A stretch of DNA of 33,782 nt. Origin: an uncultured Clostridia bacterium (GTDB taxonomy: Bacteria; Bacillota; Clostridia; Oscillospirales; Oscillospiraceae). Below are positions 23,279 through 31,983 of the stretch, one piece after another. The stretch spans positions 1 through 33,782 of the forward strand of contig CAMVKI010000006.1 in the NCBI GenBank assembly GCA_947168005.1, read 5' to 3'. Every line of letters begins with the position of its first letter. Position 1 is the stretch's first letter. The position numbers and the translations under genes were made by a program. The notes under the pieces were generated by a model that saw nothing but the letters and a program-made list of their open reading frames with translations, ran no database searches and was not told the origin of the DNA.

Positions 23279-24844
23279 ATGGTTCGTACACGCTACATCG
23301 GAAGCAGCTCCGTCTGCTTCGAGCTGGACAATCACGAACCCTATTACAGCCCCGCGGAATACGAGGTCCTGTTGGATGGAGTCTCCGTGCTCCGCGGCGG
23401 CACAAACGTATTTTCTCTCTTTGACCTGAAACCGGACACGGCGTATCAGGGAGAGCTCCGCTTTCCCGATCACGCGGAGGCCTTCGGCTTCCGCACGGCG
23501 GCGGAGCGCTGCTGCGTCAACGTCCGCGCCTTCGGCGCGGCGGGGGACGGGCAGCATGAGGATACGGCGGCCATTCAGGCGGCCATCAACTGCCTGCCCG
23601 AGGGCAGCCGGCTCTACTTCCCGGCGGGGACCTATCTGACCCTGCCCCTGACGCTCCGCAGCCATATCACCCTCGAGCTCTCCGAGGGCGCGGTGATTCT
23701 GGGCTCCACGGAGCGGAAGCGCTATCCGATCCTTTCTGCCTGGGCGGAGGACCGGATCAACGGCGCGGAGCTGCCTTTGGTGGCCTGGGAGGGCAACGAG
23801 GTCCCGACCTATCAGAGCCTGATCCACGGCTCCTACTGCGAGGACGTAGCCATCGTGGGCAAGGGCCGGATCGACGGCAACGCCCAGAACGGCGACTGGT
23901 GGCGGGAGTTCAAGAACTTCCCGACGGCCAGACCCCGGGCGGTCTTCTTCAACCGCTGCCGGAATGTGACGCTCCACGGCGTCACGGTGGCGAACAGCCC
24001 CTCCTGGAACATTCATCCCCTGTTCAGCCAGAACGTGGGTCTCTATGACATCTTTATCACCGCCCCGAAGGACAGCCCCAACACCGACGCCATCGACCCC
24101 GAGAGCTGCGACGGCGTGGAGATCATCGGCTGCCGCTTCTCCGTGGGCGACGACTGCATCGCCGTCAAGTCCGGCAAGATCGACATGGGCCGCAAGTACA
24201 AGACCCCGGCGGACCACCACACCGTCCGCAACTGCCTCATGCAGTTCGGCCACGGGGCCCTGACCCTGGGCAGCGAGCTGGCGGCGGGCATCCGGAACGT
24301 ATCGGTGACCCAGTGCGTCTTCAAGGCCACGGACCGGGGCCTGCGGATCAAGTCCCGGCGGGGCCGGGGCAAGGACAGTCTGATCACCAACGTGGAGTTC
24401 GACAACATCCGCATGGAAAAGGTTCTGACGCCCATCGTCATCAACCTGTGGTATAATTGCTGTGACCCGGACCGCTACAGCGAGTACGTCTGGTGCCGGG
24501 ACCCTCTGCCCATCGACGACCGGACGCCGCGCATGGGCGCCTTCCGCTTCCATAACATGGTCTGCACCGACGCCGAGGTGGCAGCCTGCTACATCGACGG
24601 CCTGACCGAGAGCCCCATCGAGCGGGTGGAGCTGGAGAACATCTCCGTCTCCTTCGCGCCGGACGCGAAGCCCGGCGTCCCCGCCATGCAGAACTTCGCC
24701 GAGAAGCGCTGCCGGCTGGGCCTGTACCTGAACAACGTCCGGGAGGTCCTGGTCAAAAACGTGACCGTCCGCGGCGCCGAGGGCGAGGCCCTGATCACCG
24801 GAAACTGCGGCGAGGTCGTAACGGAGGGATTGAAACAGCTATGA
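23279..24844 (+). CDS. GH28 polygalacturonase, cytoplasmic
   Basis: Hydrolyses alpha-1,4-galacturonosyl bonds, probably as an exo-enzyme on imported oligogalacturonides. 521 residues: an N-terminal Fn3-like domain (1-80) and a right-handed beta-helix. GH28 catalytic elements are all present: NTDAID (268-273, Asp270), GDDC (290-293, Asp291 and Asp292), GHGA (324-327, His325) and RIK (356-358). There is no signal peptide (MVRTRYIGSSSVCFEL), so it acts inside. The N-terminal Fn3-like domain is common in exo-acting bacterial members. ATG follows CAAGGAGGG. Its stop overlaps the GH105 start by 4 nt (ATGA). Confidence 0.94.
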   Translation: MVRTRYIGSSSVCFELDNHEPYYSPAEYEVLLDGVSVLRGGTNVFSLFDLKPDTAYQGELRFPDHAEAFGFRTAAERCCVNVRAFGAAGDGQHEDTAAIQAAINCLPEGSRLYFPAGTYLTLPLTLRSHITLELSEGAVILGSTERKRYPILSAWAEDRINGAELPLVAWEGNEVPTYQSLIHGSYCEDVAIVGKGRIDGNAQNGDWWREFKNFPTARPRAVFFNRCRNVTLHGVTVANSPSWNIHPLFSQNVGLYDIFITAPKDSPNTDAIDPESCDGVEIIGCRFSVGDDCIAVKSGKIDMGRKYKTPADHHTVRNCLMQFGHGALTLGSELAAGIRNVSVTQCVFKATDRGLRIKSRRGRGKDSLITNVEFDNIRMEKVLTPIVINLWYNCCDPDRYSEYVWCRDPLPIDDRTPRMGAFRFHNMVCTDAEVAACYIDGLTESPIERVELENISVSFAPDAKPGVPAMQNFAEKRCRLGLYLNNVREVLVKNVTVRGAEGEALITGNCGEVVTEGLKQL

Positions 24845-25968
24845 CAGATTACGGAAGAATCGACGCCTACGTGCTCCAGCTCATCGAGCGCTCCACCCCG
24901 GAGCGCACGGCCTGGAACCTGGAAAAGCTCCGGGAGGGCAAAACCGTCAGCTGGAACTACATCGACGGCTGTATGCTCAACTGTCTGCTGGAGCTCAGCC
25001 GCATCACCGGCGACGAGCGATACGCCGCCTTCGTGGAGCGGGTTGCCGACCACTTCGTGGCCGAGGACGGGACCATCCGCACCCTCCGGCCCGAAAAGGC
25101 CAACCTCGACGACATCAACGAGGGGCGCATCCTGTTTGAACTGCATCAAAAGACCGGAAACCCGAAGTACCGTCTGGCCGCGGACCGGCTGCGGCAGATG
25201 CTCCGGGACCAGCCCAGAACCTTTGAGGGGAACTTCTGGCACAAGGCCATCTATCCCAATCAGGTCTGGCTGGACGGCATCTACATGGCCCAGCCCTTCT
25301 ACGCCCTGTATGAAAAGCACTTCGGCTCCGGCGACTATTCGGACATCATCCGGCAGATCGAGACCGTCCGGGCCCGGATGTACAGCCCCGAAAAGGGCCT
25401 GTACTACCACGGCTACGACGCCTCGAAGACCGCCTTCTGGGCCGATCCCGAGACCGGCTGCTCCAAAAACTTCTGGCTCCGCTCCCTGGGCTGGTTCAGC
25501 GTGGCCCTGGCGGACCTGATGGAGATCCTTCCCGAGACGGAGCGGGGCCCCCTGGCCGCGATCTTCGTCGAGCTGATGGGCAATCTCCGCGCCTATGCCG
25601 ACACGGAGACCGGCATGTACTGGCAGGTTCCGGATCAGCCGGGCAGGGAAGGGAACTACCTGGAGACCAGCGGCAGCGCCATGCTCAGCTACGCCATGCT
25701 CAAGGGCGCCCGCCTGGGCCTGCTGGGTTCGGAGTACCGCGCCCTGGGCGACAAAAGCTTCCACGGCATCCTGGACCGCTATCTGCGCTTCACCGACGAG
25801 GGCCTGGACCTGGGCGGCATCTGCCTGGTGGCCGGCCTCGGCCCGGAGAACAACCGGCGCAGAGACGGGTCCTACGAATACTACATCTCCGAGCCCGTCG
25901 TCCAGAACGACGCAAAGGGCGTCGCGCCCTTCGTTCTGGCCTATACGGAGATCAAGCGCCAAGCCTGA
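24841..25968 (+). CDS. GH105 unsaturated (rhamno)galacturonyl hydrolase
   Basis: Releases the 4,5-unsaturated uronate from the non-reducing end of oligosaccharides produced by pectate or rhamnogalacturonan lyases, by a hydration mechanism. 375 residues, an (alpha/alpha)6 barrel. Asp90 in NLDDINEG and Asp145 in NQVWLDGIYMAQPF are 55 residues apart, as are the key Asp88 and Asp143 of B. subtilis YteR. A conserved NFWLRSLGWF strand-helix lies at about 211-220. No signal peptide. It provides the substrate for KduI, encoded 2 kb downstream. Specificity for unsaturated galacturonate versus rhamnogalacturonan disaccharide cannot be decided by eye. Confidence 0.94.
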   Translation: MTDYGRIDAYVLQLIERSTPERTAWNLEKLREGKTVSWNYIDGCMLNCLLELSRITGDERYAAFVERVADHFVAEDGTIRTLRPEKANLDDINEGRILFELHQKTGNPKYRLAADRLRQMLRDQPRTFEGNFWHKAIYPNQVWLDGIYMAQPFYALYEKHFGSGDYSDIIRQIETVRARMYSPEKGLYYHGYDASKTAFWADPETGCSKNFWLRSLGWFSVALADLMEILPETERGPLAAIFVELMGNLRAYADTETGMYWQVPDQPGREGNYLETSGSAMLSYAMLKGARLGLLGSEYRALGDKSFHGILDRYLRFTDEGLDLGGICLVAGLGPENNRRRDGSYEYYISEPVVQNDAKGVAPFVLAYTEIKRQA

Positions 25969-26042
25969 GACCTGATTTCAGGAAGCGCAGATTCCTTTCA
26001 TGGGCAGGCAAGCGATTCCGCCCGCAGAGAGTGAGGATGTTT

Positions 26043-26855
26043 ATGATAGAGGTCCTGTTTGTCGGAAAGCACGCAAAGACGCTAAACGTGGCGCGGCATT
26101 TCCATACCAGCTGGGAGCTGATCTACTGCACCGGCGGCAGCGGCGAGATGGTTTTTAACCGACTTGTGATCCCGTATCAGGAGGACAGTCTGCTGGTTAT
26201 CCCGCCCCGGGTCCCGCACGCCAACCGCAGCCAGAACGGCTTCACCAACATCCATATGAATATCGCCACGGATGAAGTAAGCATTCCGCTGAACGAGCCC
26301 TTCCTGCTGCAGGCGGAGAAGGGAGGCTATCTGGGGAACGCCTTTGACGCCGCCTTCTATTACTATTCCAACGGCGGCGCCGGACAGACCCGGATCCTCC
26401 ATCTCTACGCGCAGCTCATCGTGGCGATGACAAAGACTATGAATACAGATTATATCCACAGCGACGTCGTGCGCTGCGTGACGGATCACATCCTCCGGAA
26501 CTATCCGGACGCTGGCTTTGATCTGAACGCCTATCTGCGGAGTCTGCCCTTCAGCGCGGAATATCTGACACGTCTGTTCAAGAAGGAGATGGGCATGACG
26601 CCGCGGCAGTATCTGACGGACCGCCGCCTGGAGAACGCCGCCAGCTCCCTTGCGCTGCTGGACGGCAGCCTGAGCGTCTCGCAAATCGCCCACCAGTGCG
26701 GCTTCAGCGACGCGCTGTACTTCTCCAAGGTGTTCAAGCAGCGCTACGGAGTCTCCCCCAAAAACTACCGCCCGTCGAATTCCATCCTTCCGAACACGGA
26801 TTCCGACGGTATCAAAACGATTCTGAACGACGATTCAGAATTTGCTTCATCCTAA
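26043..26855 (+). CDS. AraC family transcriptional regulator (likely pectin-locus activator)
   Basis: 270 residues. The N-terminal cupin-like sensing domain (1-135) has HFHTSWELIYCTGGSGEM and VIPPRVPHANRSQN, typical of a sugar-binding AraC cupin. The C-terminal DNA-binding domain has two helix-turn-helix units (about 165-265): YLRSLPFSAEYLTRLFKKEM and then the signature IAHQCGFSDALYFSKVFKQR followed by YGVSPKNYR. ATG at 26043 is chosen because GTGAGG lies 6 nt before it; starts at 26031 (GTG) and 26037 (ATG) would add 4 or 2 residues. It lies inside the operon between GH105 and the second ATPase. It probably senses a uronate intermediate and may act through the TCCAT elements at the PL9 and importer promoters. 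Confidence 0.9.
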   Translation: MIEVLFVGKHAKTLNVARHFHTSWELIYCTGGSGEMVFNRLVIPYQEDSLLVIPPRVPHANRSQNGFTNIHMNIATDEVSIPLNEPFLLQAEKGGYLGNAFDAAFYYYSNGGAGQTRILHLYAQLIVAMTKTMNTDYIHSDVVRCVTDHILRNYPDAGFDLNAYLRSLPFSAEYLTRLFKKEMGMTPRQYLTDRRLENAASSLALLDGSLSVSQIAHQCGFSDALYFSKVFKQRYGVSPKNYRPSNSILPNTDSDGIKTILNDDSEFASS

Positions 26856-26876
26856 CTTGTGTGAGGAGGCAGAAAC

Positions 26877-27956
26877 ATGGCATACATTTCCCTCAAAAAC
26901 ATCAACAAAATCTACCCCAACGGCTATCACGCGGTCCACGACTTCAACCTGGACATTGAGAAGGGCGAGTTCATCGTCTTCGTCGGTCCCTCCGGCTGCG
27001 GCAAATCCACGACCCTGCGGATGATCGCCGGCCTCGAGGACATCTCCAACGGCGATTTCCTGATCAACGGTAAGCGGGCCAACGAGCTGGGTCCCCGGGA
27101 GCGCGAGGTCGCCATGGTGTTCCAGAGCTACGCCCTGTATCCGCAGATGACCGTTTTTGACAACATCGCCTTCGGCCTGACCCTCCAGGGCGTGGACGAG
27201 GACGTCATTGAGCAGAAGGTCAAGGCCACCGCCGCGATCCTGGGCCTGACGGACTACCTGGACCGTCTGCCCCGGGCCCTCTCCGGCGGCCAGCGCCAGC
27301 GTGTCGCCATCGGCCGCGCCATCATCCGGAAGGTGGGCATCTTCCTGATGGACGAGCCGCTGTCCAATCTGGACGCCAAGCAGCGCGTGACCATGCGCTC
27401 CGAGATCGCCCAGATCCACCGGGAGACCCATGCCACCACCATCTACGTCACCCACGACCAGACCGAGGCCATGACCCTGGCCGACCGCATCGTGGTCATG
27501 AAGGAAGGCTACGTCCAGCAGATCGGCACGCCCTATGAGCTCTACTACAACCCGGTCAACGTCTTCGTGGCGGGCTTCATCGGCGAGCCGCCCATGAACT
27601 TCATCCGGGGCAAGGTCGAGAAGGGCCTGATCCGCTTCGGCAAGAACGAGCTGAACGTGGGGAAGCTCCTCGGCGGCAAGGCGAAGGCCTACGAGGGCAA
27701 GGAGCTGGTCTTCGGCTTCCGGCCTGAATCCATCGAGCTCGGCGCGAAGCCGGATGCCGTGCAGATTAAGGCGACGGTGGAGCTCACCGAAATGCTCGGC
27801 GACAACACCAATGTCTACGTCACCGCCGACGAGGACAAGGCGATCCTGAAGGTCGATCCCCACGACACCCCGGAGCTGGATTCCGAGCTGGTCTTCTCGA
27901 TCCCCGAGAAAAATGTCTACCTCTTTGACGGCGAGACCGAAGCCGTGATCAAATAA
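26877..27956 (+). CDS. msmX: Sugar ABC transporter ATPase, MsmX/UgpC type (copy 2)
   Basis: 359 residues with the same architecture as copy 1: Walker A GPSGCGKST (37-45), Q-loop VFQSYALYPQM, signature LSGGQRQRVAIGR, Walker B FLMDEP, H-loop THDQTEAM and a C-terminal regulatory domain with FGFRPESIELG. ATG follows GAGGAGG. No permease or binding-protein gene is near it; its neighbours are the AraC regulator and kduI. It either backs up copy 1 or energises importers encoded elsewhere. The two copies differ through much of the C-terminal half, so this is an old paralogy, not a recent duplication. Confidence 0.95.
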   Translation: MAYISLKNINKIYPNGYHAVHDFNLDIEKGEFIVFVGPSGCGKSTTLRMIAGLEDISNGDFLINGKRANELGPREREVAMVFQSYALYPQMTVFDNIAFGLTLQGVDEDVIEQKVKATAAILGLTDYLDRLPRALSGGQRQRVAIGRAIIRKVGIFLMDEPLSNLDAKQRVTMRSEIAQIHRETHATTIYVTHDQTEAMTLADRIVVMKEGYVQQIGTPYELYYNPVNVFVAGFIGEPPMNFIRGKVEKGLIRFGKNELNVGKLLGGKAKAYEGKELVFGFRPESIELGAKPDAVQIKATVELTEMLGDNTNVYVTADEDKAILKVDPHDTPELDSELVFSIPEKNVYLFDGETEAVIK

Positions 27957-27971
27957 CAAAGGAGCAATTCT

Positions 27972-28814
27972 ATGGACATTCGCTATTCCGCAAGTCCCAA
28001 CGATGTTAAACGCTACACCACCGAGGAGCTCCGCAGGGAATTCCTCATCACAGATCTCTATGTGCCCGATACGGTCAAGGCGACCTATTCCCATGTGGAC
28101 CGCATGGTCGTGCTGGGCATCATGCCTGTCCATGAAAAGGTCTCCATCGACAAGGGCATCGACGTCTGGGCAAACTTCGGCACCGACTATTTCCTGGAGC
28201 GCCGGGAGGCCGGCGTCTTCAACCTGGGCGGCAAGGGCTGGATCGAGGCCGACGGCGTCCGCTACGAGCTGGGCTACGAGGACTGCCTCTACCTGTCCAA
28301 GGGCGTAAAGGAGGTCTATTTCGGCAGCGAGGACCCCGCCGCTCCGGCGAAGTTCTACCTGGCCTCCACCCCGGCCCACAAGGCCTGCAAGACCACCCTG
28401 CTGACCATGGAGAACGCCAATCACCGCCCCTGCGGCGACAAGCGCTTTGCCAACGAGCGGGTCATCAACCAATTCATCCATCCGGACGTGCTGCCCACCT
28501 GCCAACTGTCCATGGGTCTGACCCAGCTGGAGCCCGGCAGCGTGTGGAACACCATGCCCTGCCACACCCACGAGCGCCGCATGGAGGTCTACACCTACTT
28601 CGAGATCCCCGAGGATCAGACCGTCATCCACCTGATGGGTCAGCCCAAGGAGATCCGCCCCATCGTCATGCAGAACTTTGACGCCGTGATTTCCCCCTCC
28701 TGGTCCATCCACAGCGGCTGCGGCACCGCCAACTACACCTTCATCTGGGCCATGGGCGGCGAGAACCAGGCCTTTGACGACATGGACAATCTGAAACCCA
28801 ACGAGCTGAGATAG
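27972..28814 (+). CDS. kduI: 5-dehydro-4-deoxy-D-glucuronate isomerase
   Basis: Converts 5-keto-4-deoxyuronate (DKI), which forms spontaneously from unsaturated galacturonate, to 2,5-diketo-3-deoxygluconate (DKII). 280 residues, a cupin-fold metalloenzyme. The metal ligands are His198 and His200 in CHTHERRMEVYTYFE, Glu205, and His247 in WSIHSGCG, matching E. coli KduI His196/His198/Glu203/His245 with a constant shift of two. ATG follows AAAGGAG 15 nt after the ATPase stop, and kduD follows after 10 nt. The product is passed to KduD. Confidence 0.97.
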   Translation: MDIRYSASPNDVKRYTTEELRREFLITDLYVPDTVKATYSHVDRMVVLGIMPVHEKVSIDKGIDVWANFGTDYFLERREAGVFNLGGKGWIEADGVRYELGYEDCLYLSKGVKEVYFGSEDPAAPAKFYLASTPAHKACKTTLLTMENANHRPCGDKRFANERVINQFIHPDVLPTCQLSMGLTQLEPGSVWNTMPCHTHERRMEVYTYFEIPEDQTVIHLMGQPKEIRPIVMQNFDAVISPSWSIHSGCGTANYTFIWAMGGENQAFDDMDNLKPNELR

Positions 28815-28824
28815 GAGAAGTAAC

Positions 28825-29622
28825 ATGGATATGAACGCATTCCGTCTGGACGGCAAGGTCGCCCTGATCACCGGCGCGGTCTACGGCATCGGCTTCGCCA
28901 TTGCCGAGGCCTTTGCGGCCGCCGGCGCCACCATCGTTTTCAACTGCCTGGACCAGAAGTCTCTGGATATGGGCCTGGCAAACTATGAGGAGAAGGGCAT
29001 CAAGGCCCACGGCTATATCGCCGATGTCACCGAAGAGGAGCAGGTCAAGGACCTGGCCGAGAAGATCGCCAAGGACGTGGGCACCGTGGACATCCTGGTC
29101 AACAACGCCGGCATCATCAAGCGCATCCCCATGCTGGAGATGAGCGCCGAGGACTTCCGCAAGGTCGTGGACGTGGACCTGAACGCCTGCTTTATCACCT
29201 CCAAGGCCTTCCTGCCCGGCATGATCGCCAAGGGCCACGGCAAGATCATCAACATCTGCTCCATGATGAGCGAGCTGGGCCGCGAGACTGTGGCCGGCTA
29301 CGCCGCCGCCAAGGGCGGTCTGAAGATGCTGACCAAGAACATCTGCTCCGAGTTCGGCGAGCACAACATCCAGTGCAACGGCATCGGCCCCGGCTACATC
29401 GCCACCCCCCAGACCGCGCCGCTGCGGGAGCGGCAGCCTGACGGCTCCCGGCATCCCTTCGACCAGTTCATCGTGGCCAAGACTCCGGCGGCCCGCTGGG
29501 GCACCCCCGAGGATCTGATGGGCCCCGCGGTCTTCCTGGCCTCCGACGCCTCCAACTTCGTCAACGGCCACATCCTCTACGTGGACGGCGGCATCCTGGC
29601 CTACATCGGCAAGCAGCCCTGA
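28825..29622 (+). CDS. kduD: 2-dehydro-3-deoxy-D-gluconate 5-dehydrogenase
   Basis: Reduces 2,5-diketo-3-deoxygluconate to 2-keto-3-deoxygluconate (KDG) with NAD(P)H in the cytoplasm. A short-chain dehydrogenase of 265 residues: TGAVYGIG (16-23, cofactor loop), NNAG (about 93-96), catalytic Ser146, Tyr159 and Lys163 in GYAAAKGG, and a C-terminal VNGHILYVDGG strand. The segment IQCNGIGPGYIATPQTAPLR and the order kduI-kduD distinguish it from generic SDRs. ATG follows AGGAGAAG. Its stop overlaps the next start by 1 nt (TGATG). Confidence 0.94.
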   Translation: MDMNAFRLDGKVALITGAVYGIGFAIAEAFAAAGATIVFNCLDQKSLDMGLANYEEKGIKAHGYIADVTEEEQVKDLAEKIAKDVGTVDILVNNAGIIKRIPMLEMSAEDFRKVVDVDLNACFITSKAFLPGMIAKGHGKIINICSMMSELGRETVAGYAAAKGGLKMLTKNICSEFGEHNIQCNGIGPGYIATPQTAPLRERQPDGSRHPFDQFIVAKTPAARWGTPEDLMGPAVFLASDASNFVNGHILYVDGGILAYIGKQP

Positions 29623-30401
29623 TGCGTCCGATCCGCTTTCCGGCGCGGGATGCGGAGGTGCACGGCTGGCTGCAGGACTCCTATGAGACCCTGCGCGCCC
29701 ATCGCCTCCGGCCCGCTCTGGTGATCTGTCCCGGCGGCGCCTATCAGTGGCGCTCGCCCCGGGAGAAGGACCCGGCGGCCCTGGAATTCCTGTCCATGGG
29801 CTGGCAGGTCTTCATCCTCGAATACTCCTGTGGGGAGGCGGCCTCCGAGTACCGCCCCCTGCGGGAGCTGGCGGAGACCCTGCGGCTCCTGCGGGAGCGG
29901 GCGGCGGAGTGGCAGATCGACCCGACCAAGATCGCGGTCATGGGCTTTTCCGCCGGAGGCCATCTGGCGGCCAGCCTGGGCGCCCTCTGGAACGACCCGG
30001 AGCTGGGCCTGCCCGCGGCCTCCCGGCCCGACGCCCTGGTGCTCTGCTACCCGGTGATCAGCACCGGGGAATACGCCCACGCCGAGTCCGTCCGCTGGGT
30101 CACCGGGGGCAGCGAGGCGCTGACCCGGAAGCTCCATCTCCCGGATCAGGTCAATGAGGGCTTCCCGCCCAGCTTTCTCTGGCACGGCGGCGGGGACGAG
30201 AGCGTCCCGCCCGAAAACAGCCTGATGCTTGCCGCCGCCCTGCGCCGCAGGCACGTACCCTTTGAGTACCATCTTTTTGAAACAGGTGTGCATGGCATTT
30301 CCACCTGCACCCAGGAGGTGGAAACGCCGGATCCGGTCTGCCGGGCGTGGGTCGGGCTGTGCAAAACATGGCTCAACCGCCGCTTTGCCTACACACCGTG
30401 A
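29622..30401 (+). CDS. Alpha/beta-hydrolase carbohydrate esterase (acetylesterase-like)
   Basis: 259 residues, a cytoplasmic serine hydrolase of the BD-FAE/acetyl-xylan-esterase-like group. It has an oxyanion segment VICPGGAY (about 34-41), nucleophile Ser110 in GFSAGGH, Asp192 in GGGDESVP and His224 in GVHGIS: a complete triad in canonical order. No signal peptide. In this locus it most likely removes O-acetyl groups from galacturonate-containing oligosaccharides after import, complementing the cytoplasmic pectinesterase. It is coupled to kduD by a 1-nt overlap and is the last gene before a strong hairpin terminator. The exact ester is inferred. Confidence 0.85.
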   Translation: MRPIRFPARDAEVHGWLQDSYETLRAHRLRPALVICPGGAYQWRSPREKDPAALEFLSMGWQVFILEYSCGEAASEYRPLRELAETLRLLRERAAEWQIDPTKIAVMGFSAGGHLAASLGALWNDPELGLPAASRPDALVLCYPVISTGEYAHAESVRWVTGGSEALTRKLHLPDQVNEGFPPSFLWHGGGDESVPPENSLMLAAALRRRHVPFEYHLFETGVHGISTCTQEVETPDPVCRAWVGLCKTWLNRRFAYTP

Positions 30402-30405
30402 ACAC

Positions 30406-30438
30406 AAAAACGAAGGTACGTCCCACCTTCGTTTTTTT
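30406..30438 (+). terminator. Intrinsic terminator at the end of the importer/kdu operon
   Basis: Stem AAAAACGAAGG / CCTTCGTTTTT (30406-30416, 30426-30436), 9-nt loop, T-run to 30438. It begins 4 nt after the esterase stop. Only 42 nt separate it from uxaB, and they contain no clear promoter, so read-through is likely part of uxaBA expression. Confidence 0.85.
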
Positions 30439-30480
30439 CATAACCCCGATGAAAACAGAAATCTATTGGAGGACATCCGC

Positions 30481-31980
30481 ATGGAAAAACTGAATTATGA
30501 GGTCCTGAAAAAATCCGGCTACGACGGATACATTCTGGAACAAGCACCGGAGAAGGTTCTGCAGTTCGGAGAGGGCAACTTCCTCCGCGCCTTTGCGAAC
30601 TACTGGTTCGACGTCTCCAACGAAAAGGCCGGCTGGAACGGCAAGTGTGTCCTGGTCCAGCCCATCCGTCCGGGCCTGGCCCAGCTCATCAACGAGCAGC
30701 AGGGCCTCTACACCCTGTACCTCCGGGGCCGCGAGAACGGCGAGAAGGTGGACCGCAAGCGGGTCATCTCCTGCGTCTCCCGCTGCCTGAATCCCTACGA
30801 GGAGGCCGATTACGCGGCCATGATGGAGCTGGCCCGCTCCGAGAGCCTGGAATACGTGGTATCCAACACCACCGAGGCCGGCATCGTCTATGACCCGGCC
30901 TGCCAGCTTACGGACCGTCCCGCCGACTCCTTCCCCGGCAAGCTGACCCAGGTCCTTCTGGAGCGCTGGGTCGCCGGCCGTCCCGGTCTGGTGATCCTCT
31001 CCTGCGAGCTGATCGACAACAACGGCAAGGAGCTGCTCAAGTGCGTCAACCAGTACATCGAGCAGTGGGGTCTGGACCCCGACTTCCGCCGCTGGGTCAA
31101 CGAGGACTGCACCTTCTGCTCCACCCTGGTAGACCGCATCGTCCCGGGCCGCATCCGCGACCCCGAGGAGGTGGCCCGTCTGGAGCAGGCCAACGGCTAC
31201 GCAGACCCCCTGCTGGACGTGGGCGAGGTCTTCGGCGTGTGGAACATCGAAGGACCGGCCTGGCTGGAGGAGAAGCTGCCCTTCAAGGCGGCGGGTCTCA
31301 ACTGCCCCGTGGTCCCCGACGTCACCCCCTACAAGAAGCGCAAGGTCCGCATTCTCAACGGCGCCCACACCGGCTTCGTCCTCGGCGCCTATCTGGCGGG
31401 CTTCAACATCGTCCGGGAGTGCATGGAGAACCCCACCGTTCTGGGCTTCATGAACAAGATGCTCTACAACGAGGTCATCCCCACCCTGCCCCTGGACAAG
31501 AAGGATCTCACCGACTTTGCCGCCGCGGTCCAGGACCGCTTCAACAACCCCTTTGTCAACCATGAGCTGATGAGCATCTCTCTGAACTCCACCTCCAAGT
31601 GGCGCGCCAGAGATCTGCCCAGCTTCGAGGAATACGTGGCCCTCAAGGGCGAGCTGCCCAAGTGCCTGACCGCCAGCTTCGCAGCCTATATCGCCTTCTA
31701 TTCCAGCGACGTTCAGGCTCTGACCGACGCCGGCCTGGTCTGCCGCCGTCCCGCGGGCAACGAGTACACCGTAAACGACGACCGCTTCGTCCTGGAGTTC
31801 TACTATGAGCATCGGAACGACGACGCCGAGACCCTGGTCGCCGCCGTCATGCGCGACGAGCGCATGTGGGGCAAGGACCTCAGCGCGATCCCCGGCTTCG
31901 AGGCCGCGGTGGTCAAGCTGCTGAAGCAGCTCCGCGCCGAGGGCGCCCTTGCGGTCTACGCCTCCTGCCTGGAGGGCTGA
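30481..31980 (+). CDS. uxaB: Tagaturonate reductase (altronate oxidoreductase)
   Basis: Reduces D-tagaturonate to D-altronate with NADH, the second step of galacturonate catabolism after UxaC isomerisation. 499 residues of the mannitol-dehydrogenase-like long-chain family: LQFGEGNFLRAFANYWFD at the N-terminus (nucleotide loop), EYVVSNTTEAGIVYD (about 121-135), FCSTLVDRIVPGR (the conserved Asp-Arg-I-V/T-P motif), and KKRKVRILNGAHTGFVLGAY containing the catalytic-region Lys and the NGAH motif typical of UxaB. ATG at 30481 with TTGGAGGA upstream; longer in-frame starts run into the terminator and the esterase gene. uxaA follows after 3 nt. Confidence 0.95.
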   Translation: MEKLNYEVLKKSGYDGYILEQAPEKVLQFGEGNFLRAFANYWFDVSNEKAGWNGKCVLVQPIRPGLAQLINEQQGLYTLYLRGRENGEKVDRKRVISCVSRCLNPYEEADYAAMMELARSESLEYVVSNTTEAGIVYDPACQLTDRPADSFPGKLTQVLLERWVAGRPGLVILSCELIDNNGKELLKCVNQYIEQWGLDPDFRRWVNEDCTFCSTLVDRIVPGRIRDPEEVARLEQANGYADPLLDVGEVFGVWNIEGPAWLEEKLPFKAAGLNCPVVPDVTPYKKRKVRILNGAHTGFVLGAYLAGFNIVRECMENPTVLGFMNKMLYNEVIPTLPLDKKDLTDFAAAVQDRFNNPFVNHELMSISLNSTSKWRARDLPSFEEYVALKGELPKCLTASFAAYIAFYSSDVQALTDAGLVCRRPAGNEYTVNDDRFVLEFYYEHRNDDAETLVAAVMRDERMWGKDLSAIPGFEAAVVKLLKQLRAEGALAVYASCLEG

Positions 31981-31983
31981 GAC

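Noticed and set aside
30229-30480. Longer in-frame start for uxaB
   Set aside because: The extension lies in the esterase gene and translates the terminator hairpin; ATG 30481 has a good binding site and matches the family N-terminus.
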